Assembly: GCF_007713685.1 (NCBI RefSeq)
Contig: NZ_VMRJ01000002.1
Location: 248,001 to 312,000 of the forward strand
Direction: 5' to 3'
Source of the DNA: Hymenobacter setariae
GTDB lineage: Bacteria > Bacteroidota > Bacteroidia > Cytophagales > Hymenobacteraceae
DNA: 64,000 nucleotides
This document shows positions 8,953 to 16,521 of this stretch, one piece after another. The notes beneath the pieces were generated by a model. It saw only the letters and a list, made by a program, of their open reading frames with translations, was not told where the DNA came from and did not search any database. Numbering within the stretch: the first letter of the stretch is position 1; the number at the start of each line of letters is the position of its first letter. The position numbers and the translations under genes are program-made.

Positions 8953-10023
8953 TTAGTTTGGTACGGGCATCGCCGCTCGCAGTTCATTGGCCAGTACCTG
9001 CACTAGCTCGGCGGCGGGCAGGGCGCGTGCCAGCCCCACTCCGGTGCCGGCCCACTGCACGGCAAAGCCGGGCTCTCCGGCTTGCTGAGCGGCGGCCACC
9101 AAAGCCTTGCCAGCCAGGTAAGCCCGCGAGTAGGCGGCAGTGGTCGGCCGGCCCGGCTGGTCAATATCCAGCATAAAGCGGTTAATCAAGCCCCGCGCCG
9201 GCCGCCCCGAAATAACATCGGTGAGCGCCGTGGGCAGAGGCGGCTGCTGAAGCAGCGCCGCTCGGTACGCCGCACTAGCCCCCGACTCTGGGCAGGCGAT
9301 AAAGGCAGTGCCCAGCTGCGCAGCCGCCGCGCCCGCGCTTAGCGCTGCTGCTATGTCGGCCCCAGTCATAAGCCCGCCGGCTGTCACTATGGGCAAGGGT
9401 AGGGCCTGCGCCAGTTGTCGCGTTAGGGTGAGTGCTGGCAAAAAGGTGTCAGTTGCAACATCGAACACGCCGCGGTGCCCGCCGGCCTCAATGCCCTGGG
9501 CCACTAGCGCATCGGCACCTAGGGCCGCGGCGGCTTGGCCCTCGGCCACCGACGTAACGCACGCGAGCAGCAATACGCCGGCTTGGCGCAGGGCACTGGC
9601 TTGCGCCGCTGTGGGCAAGCCAAAGTGAAAGCTCACCACCCGCGGCCGAGCGGCTATTAACACTTGCAGTAAGGCATCGTGCACCCGGAAGCTGGGGTAT
9701 ACTTCCGTCAGGCTGGTGGGCGGCTCACTGCCTAGCTCTTGGAAGTAAGGCCGTAGATAGGTCAGCCAGTTCGCATCGTGAGCAGGGTCGGGCGTGGCTG
9801 GCTCGTGGCAAAAAACATTGACGTTAAACGGCCGGTCCGTGGCCGTTTGCAGCTCAGTTAATTGCTGAGCCACTACCACCGCATCTGGGGGGGCGCCTGT
9901 CGCCAAGGAGCCTAGTGCGCCGGCCCGCGACACGGCCAGGGCCAGTGCCAAAGTAGACACCCCAGCCATCGGAGCCTGAATAATGGGATGCGTAAGGGCA
10001 ACGCGGTCACAAAATGCGTTCAT
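8953..10023 (-). CDS. Nitronate monooxygenase (NMO / 2-nitropropane dioxygenase family)
   Basis: A 356-residue FMN enzyme of the nitronate monooxygenase family, which oxidises toxic alkyl nitronates such as propionate 3-nitronate. The TIM-barrel signatures are visible in order: HPIIQAPMAGVST at the N terminus, FNVNVF, VVSFHFG, the catalytic histidine motif GIEAGGHRG, the phosphate-binding TAGGLMTGADIAAAL and GAAAAQLGTAF. These are the features of class I NMOs. Length is typical. It is a cytoplasmic detoxification enzyme and shows no obvious functional tie to its neighbours. Confidence 0.92.
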   Translation of the reverse strand: MNAFCDRVALTHPIIQAPMAGVSTLALALAVSRAGALGSLATGAPPDAVVVAQQLTELQTATDRPFNVNVFCHEPATPDPAHDANWLTYLRPYFQELGSEPPTSLTEVYPSFRVHDALLQVLIAARPRVVSFHFGLPTAAQASALRQAGVLLLACVTSVAEGQAAAALGADALVAQGIEAGGHRGVFDVATDTFLPALTLTRQLAQALPLPIVTAGGLMTGADIAAALSAGAAAAQLGTAFIACPESGASAAYRAALLQQPPLPTALTDVISGRPARGLINRFMLDIDQPGRPTTAAYSRAYLAGKALVAAAQQAGEPGFAVQWAGTGVGLARALPAAELVQVLANELRAAMPVPN

Positions 10024-10084
10024 AAGCTAGCGGCTTTGCCTCTGGTTAACCAAGCGGCAAAGCACAGGGTTTGGCCCCTATTCC

Positions 10085-10525
10085 TCACACCCGCATGGGG
10101 TCAAACTGAAAATCGTTGATGCGGGCCTGAATGTCTTGGGGCGAAAGCTTCTCGCGGGCGGCGGCTTGGGCAAGGGCAGGTAGCTCCTGGTCACCCGCTA
10201 GGCGCAGGGTCAGAATTTGCTTAAGGGTGAGATTCTTCTCTAGCTCTGCAAAGCGCTGCCCACTCACTTCAAAGTAGCGCTGACGCACTTCGACCCGCGC
10301 TATGCGGTCTTGTAAGATGAGGGCATAGTGCTGCCGCAACATCACAAGCGCCACAAAGAAAAAGAGCGTAACGGCCGCTAGCGAAAACCAAAGTCGCGAA
10401 ATCTCAGAATCATCGCCGGCCACGCCCACATAGCGGCGTATGGTATAAATGACCATTACCAGCGTGAGCGGCAGCAACACAAAATGGTGCAGCGGATAAT
10501 AGCGAACGGGATTTTTGGCAGCCAT
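10085..10525 (-). CDS. DUF6526-like membrane protein
   Basis: A 146-residue protein starting at the ATG at 10525 (MAAKNPVRYYPLHHF); an upstream start would add 15 residues that look non-native. Two transmembrane helices (about residues 12-29 and 45-64) are followed by a soluble helical domain with RVEVRQRYFEVSGQ and a C-terminal ARINDFQFDPMRV. The layout matches the Bacteroidota DUF6526 family, function unknown. It follows the terminator at 10576-10601, so it probably has its own promoter. Confidence 0.75.
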   Translation of the reverse strand: MAAKNPVRYYPLHHFVLLPLTLVMVIYTIRRYVGVAGDDSEISRLWFSLAAVTLFFFVALVMLRQHYALILQDRIARVEVRQRYFEVSGQRFAELEKNLTLKQILTLRLAGDQELPALAQAAAREKLSPQDIQARINDFQFDPMRV

Positions 10526-10575
10526 GCGAGAGGGCGAAAAAAGCGAAGGAAAGAGTAGGAATAAGCGCAAACGAA

Positions 10576-10601
10576 AAAACTCCGGCCAGGGCCGGAGTTT
10601 T
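10576..10601 (-). terminator. Rho-independent terminator
   Basis: A 12-bp perfect stem AAAACTCCGGCC/GGCCGGAGTTTT with a 2-base loop as written, bordered by A and T runs on both sides. It lies just beyond the stop of the 10633-11013 gene and upstream of the DUF6526-like gene, so it most likely ends the former. It could work in both directions. Confidence 0.8.
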
Positions 10602-10632
10602 CCAACTTAATTCTAACTGAATGTGCTTGTGG

Positions 10633-11013
10633 TTAGTCGCGAGCGGCTTTCTCAGCTTTGCGCTGGGCTTTCAATTGCTCTTTGGCAGCCTTTTCTTGCA
10701 TACGAGCCGATTTCTCAGCGTTTTGCTGCATCTTAAGCTGCTCTTTCTGCTGCTTGGCAGCGGCGCGCTGGGCGCGCATCTGGTGCTTGAGGTCGTCGGC
10801 TTGCTGCTGCTGCGCTTGCAGCTCGCGCTTGCTTTCTTTCACCGATTCGTTGGCAGCCCGGCGCTGTTCGCGCTGCTGCTCGTAGGTAGCTTTTGCATCC
10901 TGCGAGGTAGGGGCGGGCGTAAGCGTCGGGTCAGTTGGGGTCGTTTGGGCGTGGGCCGATGTAGCGGCCAGGCTAGCTACAGCAAAGGCGGCTAGCAAAA
11001 ATACTTTTTTCAT
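10633..11013 (-). CDS. Exported lysine/glutamine/alanine-rich coiled-coil protein
   Basis: A 126-residue protein with a signal peptide (cleavage near SAHAQ, residue 23). The mature part is almost entirely Ala, Lys, Gln, Glu and Arg, with repeated blocks such as AKQQKEQLK and AEKAARMQEKAAKEQLK, which predicts one long charged helix or coiled coil. Very basic. No family recognised. Such small exported proteins are common in Hymenobacter-like genomes. It has its own terminator and stands alone. Confidence 0.75.
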   Translation of the reverse strand: MKKVFLLAAFAVASLAATSAHAQTTPTDPTLTPAPTSQDAKATYEQQREQRRAANESVKESKRELQAQQQQADDLKHQMRAQRAAAKQQKEQLKMQQNAEKSARMQEKAAKEQLKAQRKAEKAARD

Positions 11014-11154
11014 GAGAATAGGATGAGCAGCTAACTAGCTGAGCTACTTTAACGTGAAAAGCCTAGGTGAAGGTTAGGGTAAGTTTTTGATGCGGCCAGT
11101 GCAAAGCACGCCGAGCTTCTACTTAGCCAAGCACCTTTTATGCCAGCTCCACTA

Positions 11155-12105
11155 CTAGGCGTGGGCCGCGGCAGGCACCGCGCAGCCACTTTGGCAGCCG
11201 TCGGGCAGCTCGGTATCCTCGACCTGCACCGTGCTGTGGTGAATGTGAAATTCGCGCAGTAGCCCAGCCGATAGGTTGGCTAGCCAAGCTGCGTCGGCCC
11301 CGCCGGGACGCACTAGGTGGGCCATAAGAGCCGTGTCGTGGCCATCGCTACTCATGCTCCAAATGTGTAGGTCGTGCAGGCTCTGCACGCCCGGCTGGCC
11401 GAGCATAAACTGCCGAACTTTTTCGAGGTCGATACCATCGGGCACGGCTTGCAGCCCGAGGCGAATAGTATCGCGCAGCAGCCCCCACGAGCTTACCGCA
11501 ATCACCACCAGCAGCCCGAGGCTAATAACAGGGTCGAGCCACGTCACCTTGGTGAAGTACGTGATGGCGCCGCCTATCACCACACCTAGGCTCACAAGCG
11601 CATCAGTGAGCATGTGCAGGTAGGCACCGCGCACGTTCACGTCGCCCTTTTGGCCAGCGCTAAACAGCCAGGCCGTGAAACCATTAATCAAAATGCCGGT
11701 GCCGGCCAGTAGCATCACGGCGCCGCCCTTCACAGGCTCTGGATGGCGCAGGTGGTCGATGGTTTCCCACAAAATGAACCCTAGGGCCCCGTAGAGCAAA
11801 GCGGCATTCACCAAGGCTGCCTGAATGGTGGCGCCGCGGTAGCCGAAGGTGTAGCGCGGCGTGGCCGGGCGGCCCGCCAACCAGGCGGCTCCCCAGGCTA
11901 GGGCCAGGCTCAGTACATCGCTCAGGTTGTGGCCCGCATCGGAGAGTACGGCGGCCGAGTTGGCCCACAGCCCGCCCACGGCCTCGATGATGACAAAGGC
12001 TAGGTTCAGCCCAATGCCCCAGGCAAAGGCAGCACTAAACTTGCCCCCGGCCGGCGGGGCGGCGTGTACGTGGCCAGCGTGGCCGTGGTCGTGCGAATGG
12101 CCCAT
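11155..12105 (-). CDS. Cation diffusion facilitator (CzcD/ZitB-like) metal exporter
   Basis: A 316-residue CDF transporter that moves Zn(II), Co(II) or Cd(II) out of the cytoplasm in exchange for protons. The N terminus is His-rich (MGHSHDHGHAGHVHA), a typical metal-collecting tail. Six transmembrane helices can be traced, with the metal-site motif SDAGHNLSDVLSL in helix 2 and HMLTDALVSLGV in helix 5. A soluble C-terminal domain of about 90 residues contains LHDLHIWSMSSDGHDTALMAH. It is 84 bases downstream of the TonB-dependent receptor stop codon on the same strand, and with the His-rich protein at 14899 suggests a metal-homeostasis group. Confidence 0.93.
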   Translation of the reverse strand: MGHSHDHGHAGHVHAAPPAGGKFSAAFAWGIGLNLAFVIIEAVGGLWANSAAVLSDAGHNLSDVLSLALAWGAAWLAGRPATPRYTFGYRGATIQAALVNAALLYGALGFILWETIDHLRHPEPVKGGAVMLLAGTGILINGFTAWLFSAGQKGDVNVRGAYLHMLTDALVSLGVVIGGAITYFTKVTWLDPVISLGLLVVIAVSSWGLLRDTIRLGLQAVPDGIDLEKVRQFMLGQPGVQSLHDLHIWSMSSDGHDTALMAHLVRPGGADAAWLANLSAGLLREFHIHHSTVQVEDTELPDGCQSGCAVPAAAHA

Positions 12106-12189
12106 AACTAAAGTAGCGTGCGCGTGTAGTGGCCTAAACGCAAAGGCCGGGGTTTGGGTGCGAAAGTAACCCTAGCCCCGGCCTAGGTG

Positions 12190-14652
12190 CTATTTAAATG
12201 CCAGAGGCACTACTACTTTCACGCTCACTGTGCGGCCCATATTAAACACGCCTTGGCGGCCATTGGTGTAGTTGATGGCCGCATACTTGAGCCGGCTCAG
12301 GTGCGATTGATAGGCCACGTCGAACAAGTTATTAGCCGTCACGAAGACCGAAAACAGCGTCCGGCCCTTACTGTCGGCCACGTCGGTGCCCGCGCCAGCG
12401 TTAAATAAAGTATAGGCGGGCGTCGCCGTTTCGGTGTCGAAGGCCCCGAAAAAGCGGTTTTGGGCAAACGTCTGCTCTAGCTGAAAGCGGGCGTACACGT
12501 TGGTGAGGCGCTTGCCTTGGCGGCGGAAGTTGCCGCGCAGCTCCGATTGCAGTCGGTCGGCCGGGATGAAGGGCAAATACTTTTGCTCGTCGGGCACGTC
12601 GAGCTGGCGGGCGCGCACCATCGAAAACGAGTTCTCGAAGTGCAGCCAGTCGAGCGGGTGCGGGTGAAAGTCGAGCGTAACCTCGCCGCCCAGCAGCCGC
12701 GCCTGGCCCTGCACGTAGTTGAACAGCCCGATGTTGGGCCCCGTCGATACCAGCGAGTCGGTGCCAGCCTGGTTGAGCACGCGCCGCGCAAAAATGTAGT
12801 TCGAGATGCTGTTCTCAAACGCATCGACGCTAAAGCGCACATGGTCGCTCACGTAGCTCACGCCCGCATCGACCTGCAAACTGGTTTCAGCCTGCAGGCC
12901 CGGCTGGCCCACTTCATAGCGAATAGTGCCCTCGTGCACGCCATTCGAGCCCAGTTCGGCAATGTTGGGCGCGCGGAAGCCGCGCGACAGGTTGGCCTTC
13001 ACCGTGAGGCGGTCGCTAAAGCTGTAGGCGGCACCTAGGCTGCCACTGTAGTTATTAAAGGTGCTTTCGAAGCCCGAAAACTTGGTTTCGGCGCCGGCCG
13101 TGCCGGCGGGCACGGGCTGCTCGTCGGCATCGAGGTACAGGCTTTGGGCCCGGATGCGGCGCACGTCGTAGCGCAGGCCGCCGCTGAGGTCGAGCCCGCC
13201 TAGCGATTTCTTGATGACCCCAAATACGCCGCCCTCATTCAGCTTGTAAGCCGGAATGAGAAATTCCTGCCCTAGGTTCCGGTTTTGCTGGTGCAGGCCG
13301 CTGGTGCCCACGGCCAGGTTCCAGCCATTTAACTCGGGCAAGAAGTAGCGCAGCGCGTAGTCCACGGTGCGCAGCTGGAAGTACAGGTCGGGCGTATCGG
13401 GCGCCAGTACGTTGCCAAACTCGCGGCGCAGGTTCTGCTGGTAGTTGACCTGCAAGGCCAAGCGCCCGCCGCGCTGCCCGATGATAAAGTTGTTGTCGGT
13501 GCCAATCCGAAGGTGGTTGATGCGCTGGCGCGGCACCTGCAAGGTGTAGCCCGATTGGTTGTCGGTCACTACCTGCGGCTCGGCTTGGCCGTTCACGGCC
13601 ACCTCGCGCAAAAAGCGCCCGGTTAAGCTGTCGCGCTCGCCTTCTATCAAGCCCACATTTTGGTTAAACGAGCTGAAGGTGAGGTGTGAGTAGCCCCAGC
13701 TTTTATTCAGGCCCACGTAGCCGTTGGCGTCCCACTCATTAAAGCCTGAGTTGAAAACCCGTCCGTCGTAGCGGTTGCGGTAGTCGCCGGCCACCTTACG
13801 GGTGCCCCGCACCAGCCAGTTGAAGCCGTTGAGGTTACCCGCATTTTCGAGCGAGTAGCCCTGCTGGCGGTTATTAGTCTGGTAGTTGGCCACGGCCTGG
13901 CCCGTGATGCGGCCCTCCGCGATGGGGTCAGGCGCCAGGAAGTTGATAACCCCCGCCATGGCATCGGAGCCATACAGCAGCGAGCCCGGCCCTTTGATAA
14001 TCTCAGCCCGGTCGATGCTAAACTCATCTAGCTCAATGCCGTGCTCATCGCCCCACTGCTGGCCCTCCTGCTTTGCGCCGTTATTCAGGGTCACTACGCG
14101 GTTGTAGCCCAGCCCACGCACCACCGGCTTGCTAATGGCCGCACCCGTGGTAATCTGGCTGATGCCCGGCGTGTGCGCGATGGCGTCAATCACGTTGGTG
14201 GCCGAGGTCTGGTTGAGGCGCGTGCGGTCTACCACCGTGGTGGGCACTGGCGAGCGGCGCAGTTCCGTAGCCTGGCTCACGCCCGTCACCACCACCTGCC
14301 CAATCTCAGTGGCCGTGGGGCTCAGCTTGAAGTCGAGCGGCTGGCCACTGCCAGTGTCTACTAGCTGGCTTATCGTATTGTACCCTAGGGAAGTAATCTG
14401 AACCGTAAACCGGCCCCTAGGTAGGTTGGCGAAGCTGAAGCGGCCCTCGGCGTCGGTGGCCGTGCCTTGCTTGAGGTCGGGAAAAATAACGTTGACGCCG
14501 GGCAGGCCCTCACCCGTGGTGGCATCTGTAAGGCGGCCGCTGACTGGCCCCGCTGCCCGCGGGCGTGCTACCGGCGTAGGCGTTGTAGATTGACCTACTG
14601 CCGCAAAAGACAAGGTGCTGGCTAGCACCAGCATAGAAGAGGTACGAAGCAT
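12190..14652 (-). CDS. TonB-dependent receptor with carboxypeptidase-regulatory domain, probably metal-related
   Basis: An 820-residue outer-membrane receptor, taken to start at the ATG at 14652 (a GTG three codons upstream is possible). Signal peptide to about residue 20 (AVGQ). Residues about 35-115 form a carboxypeptidase-D regulatory-like domain (GRLTDATTGEGLPGVNVIF), then a TonB-dependent plug (about 125-235, with PVVRGLGYNRVVTLNNG and IIKGPGSLLYGSDAMAGVIN), then the 22-strand barrel ending in an aromatic-rich final strand with terminal Phe. No SusD partner is nearby, so glycan uptake is unlikely. The CDF exporter downstream and the His-rich protein upstream favour a metal or metal-chelate substrate, which is inference from context. 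Confidence 0.93.
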   Translation of the reverse strand: MLRTSSMLVLASTLSFAAVGQSTTPTPVARPRAAGPVSGRLTDATTGEGLPGVNVIFPDLKQGTATDAEGRFSFANLPRGRFTVQITSLGYNTISQLVDTGSGQPLDFKLSPTATEIGQVVVTGVSQATELRRSPVPTTVVDRTRLNQTSATNVIDAIAHTPGISQITTGAAISKPVVRGLGYNRVVTLNNGAKQEGQQWGDEHGIELDEFSIDRAEIIKGPGSLLYGSDAMAGVINFLAPDPIAEGRITGQAVANYQTNNRQQGYSLENAGNLNGFNWLVRGTRKVAGDYRNRYDGRVFNSGFNEWDANGYVGLNKSWGYSHLTFSSFNQNVGLIEGERDSLTGRFLREVAVNGQAEPQVVTDNQSGYTLQVPRQRINHLRIGTDNNFIIGQRGGRLALQVNYQQNLRREFGNVLAPDTPDLYFQLRTVDYALRYFLPELNGWNLAVGTSGLHQQNRNLGQEFLIPAYKLNEGGVFGVIKKSLGGLDLSGGLRYDVRRIRAQSLYLDADEQPVPAGTAGAETKFSGFESTFNNYSGSLGAAYSFSDRLTVKANLSRGFRAPNIAELGSNGVHEGTIRYEVGQPGLQAETSLQVDAGVSYVSDHVRFSVDAFENSISNYIFARRVLNQAGTDSLVSTGPNIGLFNYVQGQARLLGGEVTLDFHPHPLDWLHFENSFSMVRARQLDVPDEQKYLPFIPADRLQSELRGNFRRQGKRLTNVYARFQLEQTFAQNRFFGAFDTETATPAYTLFNAGAGTDVADSKGRTLFSVFVTANNLFDVAYQSHLSRLKYAAINYTNGRQGVFNMGRTVSVKVVVPLAFK

Positions 14653-14898
14653 AAAGCCCACTAATTAGAAAAGAGGCGCCGAAGCAGCCGGGTCCGAGCT
14701 TGGCTTGCAAGTCCCCGCGCACAGACGGGGCCCATTGGCCTTAAAAGCAAGGAAAAACGAGGCTGCTGCCCGGTAGGTGCACTGGCGCTTAGCACTAGCC
14801 CGCGGCTGCACACGCAGCCCGCAGAGCCAAAGCCAATAAATTAAAAACCAAAAAGGAAAGGATAGGCCAGGCCTAGGTACCCAGCAGCTACCTAGGTG

Positions 14899-15252
14899 CT
14901 AGGCCTGCGGAGGGCCACGCAGGGCCGAGCGCCGCAGCGCGGCGGCCGAGCAGGCCAGCGTAGCGGGCACAGCCAGCGGCCGATAGTGCAGCTCGCGTGG
15001 GGGGAGGGGAATGGCTACCAGCGGCGCAGACTGGTAAGACACATTGTAGAACTGCTCGGTTTGGCAGTGGGTGTGCTTGGCCGTGAGTCGCGCTTTACCT
15101 GGCTGATGCTTTGCGGCTGGCGCAAAGGCCGGCTCCTCGGTAGTGTGCTCGTGGGAGTGCAACGCCAATATCCACGCCTCCGGCAGCAGCGTCCGCATGA
15201 GGCAGAGCAGTAGCAGCAAAGCAAGGTAGGGGCGAAGAACAGGCCGCAACAC
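14899..15252 (-). CDS. Small His-containing membrane/periplasmic protein
   Basis: A 117-residue protein starting at GTG 15252 (an ATG at 15198 would remove part of the hydrophobic N terminus). A leucine-rich segment at residues 8-30 acts as signal or anchor. It is followed by possible metal ligands: HSHEHTTEE and AKHTHCQTEQFY. The C terminus is not similar to anything I recognise. Small proteins of this type often sit beside TonB receptors and metal exporters in Bacteroidota, and this one lies 246 bases upstream of the receptor gene on the same strand. A role in metal capture is inferred only from the His/Cys content and neighbours. Confidence 0.7.
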   Translation of the reverse strand: MLRPVLRPYLALLLLLCLMRTLLPEAWILALHSHEHTTEEPAFAPAAKHQPGKARLTAKHTHCQTEQFYNVSYQSAPLVAIPLPPRELHYRPLAVPATLACSAAALRRSALRGPPQA

Positions 15253-15314
15253 GGTAACGCTAAATCAACCGATATACTGACAAGGCAGGCAACTATGAGG
15301 TTGCACTAGTTAGG

Positions 15315-15322
15315 CAAAGATA
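15315..15322 (-). promoter_or_regulatory. Candidate Bacteroidota -7 element (TATCTTTG) for the His-containing protein gene
   Basis: Read on the minus strand the sequence is TATCTTTG, an exact fit to TAnnTTTG, 63 bases upstream of the GTG at 15252. A clear TTTG at -33 is not seen at the expected spacing. Confidence 0.4.
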
Positions 15323-15892
15323 CACCTAGACAAGAGGTGCTACTGTCCGCACGTGCAACGACGTTTCGTGTACGAGTAAGGCTATGTAAGCTAAGGCTGC
15401 CTTAGGTACAAGGAGCACGCACCCACTGCGCGAGGTGGGAATGAGCACTTGGCTAGCCTGCCTCGACTTACTAAGTGCAAATCATTTTACACTTCGATTA
15501 CTACTTCTAGCGTTACTACCAAACCACTACCGATGCAATGCGATAGGTGCCGTTGATTTACTCGTTGTAGCAGCAAGTCAGTAGGTGAAATACTACGGTA
15601 AAATGTCCTCAGTGGCAAGTAGCTGGTGTCACCTGTCTTGTATCACCTAGGCTTGCCAGAAGTACATTTGTTGGCTAGTTGTAGGTGCCAATACATCAAA
15701 TACATATGGCTTTAATAGCCGAGTTTGTTGTATTTATCTTATATTTAATATATTTTGAGTCTTTTGAGCGCTTTTCACGACCAGAAATAAGGTTTCTGCG
15801 TATGTCCGCCGCTTTCTTGCATAAAATTATGTTGCCTACTGTGCGTTCAGTCGTACCGCTAGGATAGATCTTCTTTCTTCCGCGTCGCTTTT
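15323..15892. other. 570-base region without a supported gene
   Basis: This is one of the largest gene-free stretches in the window, between two divergently oriented genes. It is less GC-rich than its surroundings, and its right half (from about 15680) is AT-rich and probably holds the promoter of the gene at 15893. It is dense in AGGTG and CTAGG words. I see no tRNA fold, no strong hairpin and no ORF with credible composition. It may hold a decayed gene or an untranslated RNA, but nothing can be claimed. Confidence 0.5.
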
Positions 15893-16396
15893 ATGATTAT
15901 TACGGACATCAAAGAACTTAAAATCCAGCATGACGAACCGTTGCATCTTTTACGAGTAGAGTGGGCTGCCGGGCGCGATATGCGCCGCCTGCGGCCCGCG
16001 TTGGAGCAGCTCTCGCAAGTAGCTATTCGCCTGCAAATCACGCATGGCTTGCTGGCGATTGATACACTGCCCGACATTTCGGCATACGACCAGATATGGT
16101 TGGGCTCGCAGTGGCTACCCAAAACAGAGCGGCTGGCACTAAAGCAGGCCGTTATTGTGCTCTCATCGGGCAAGATTTACAATCAGCAAGCCATTGAGAC
16201 CTTGCTGACTTTGAATCGGAACCACGTAAGATTTGATTTTCAATTCTTTAGCCAATCGGTATCGGCCATGCACTGGCTCACCAACGAGTCGCGGCGCCTA
16301 CCGGCCCTGCTGGCCGAGTGGGACGAGGCATTTGGACCGATGGCCCCCGAAGCCTACCAGGCATCGGAGCCGCGGGCCCCGTACCGCCGGCCGTAG
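15893..16396 (+). CDS. Hypothetical cytoplasmic protein, possibly STAS/SpoIIAA-like
   Basis: A 167-residue protein without signal peptide or membrane segment. Alternating short strands and helices (MIITDIKELKIQHDE, LLRVEWAAGRDMRRLRPALEQL, HGLLAIDTLPDIS, LKQAVIVLSSGKIYNQQAIETLL) give the impression of a STAS/SpoIIAA-type fold, and similar small proteins occur as many paralogues in Hymenobacter. That reading is tentative. It stands alone between a long non-coding region and its own terminator at 16459-16495. Confidence 0.7.
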   Translation: MIITDIKELKIQHDEPLHLLRVEWAAGRDMRRLRPALEQLSQVAIRLQITHGLLAIDTLPDISAYDQIWLGSQWLPKTERLALKQAVIVLSSGKIYNQQAIETLLTLNRNHVRFDFQFFSQSVSAMHWLTNESRRLPALLAEWDEAFGPMAPEAYQASEPRAPYRRP

Positions 16397-16458
16397 CGCT
16401 CCACGGCTCCTGCCAACCTGGCAGCGGCTACCACCTTGGAACAGCCTTTGAAAAGGAG

Positions 16459-16495
16459 GGCTGACTGACAGGCGCTGCTTGTTAGTCAGCCTTTT
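16459..16495 (+). terminator. Rho-independent terminator
   Basis: A 12-bp stem GGCTGACTGACA/TGTTAGTCAGCC with one G-U pair and a 9-base loop, followed by TTTTATTGTTT. It separates the gene at 15893 from htpG. Confidence 0.8.
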
Positions 16496-16521
16496 ATTGT
16501 TTCCACTTAGCTCATTCCCCG

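Noticed and set aside
14653..14898. Possible riboswitch in the leader of the TonB receptor gene
   Set aside because: The region has some hairpins, but I could not find a B12 box or any other riboswitch core.
15685..15867. 60-codon plus-strand ORF in the long gap
   Set aside because: GTG start, low-complexity AT-rich hydrophobic translation, no family resemblance and no start signal. It looks like a chance frame in the promoter region of the next gene.
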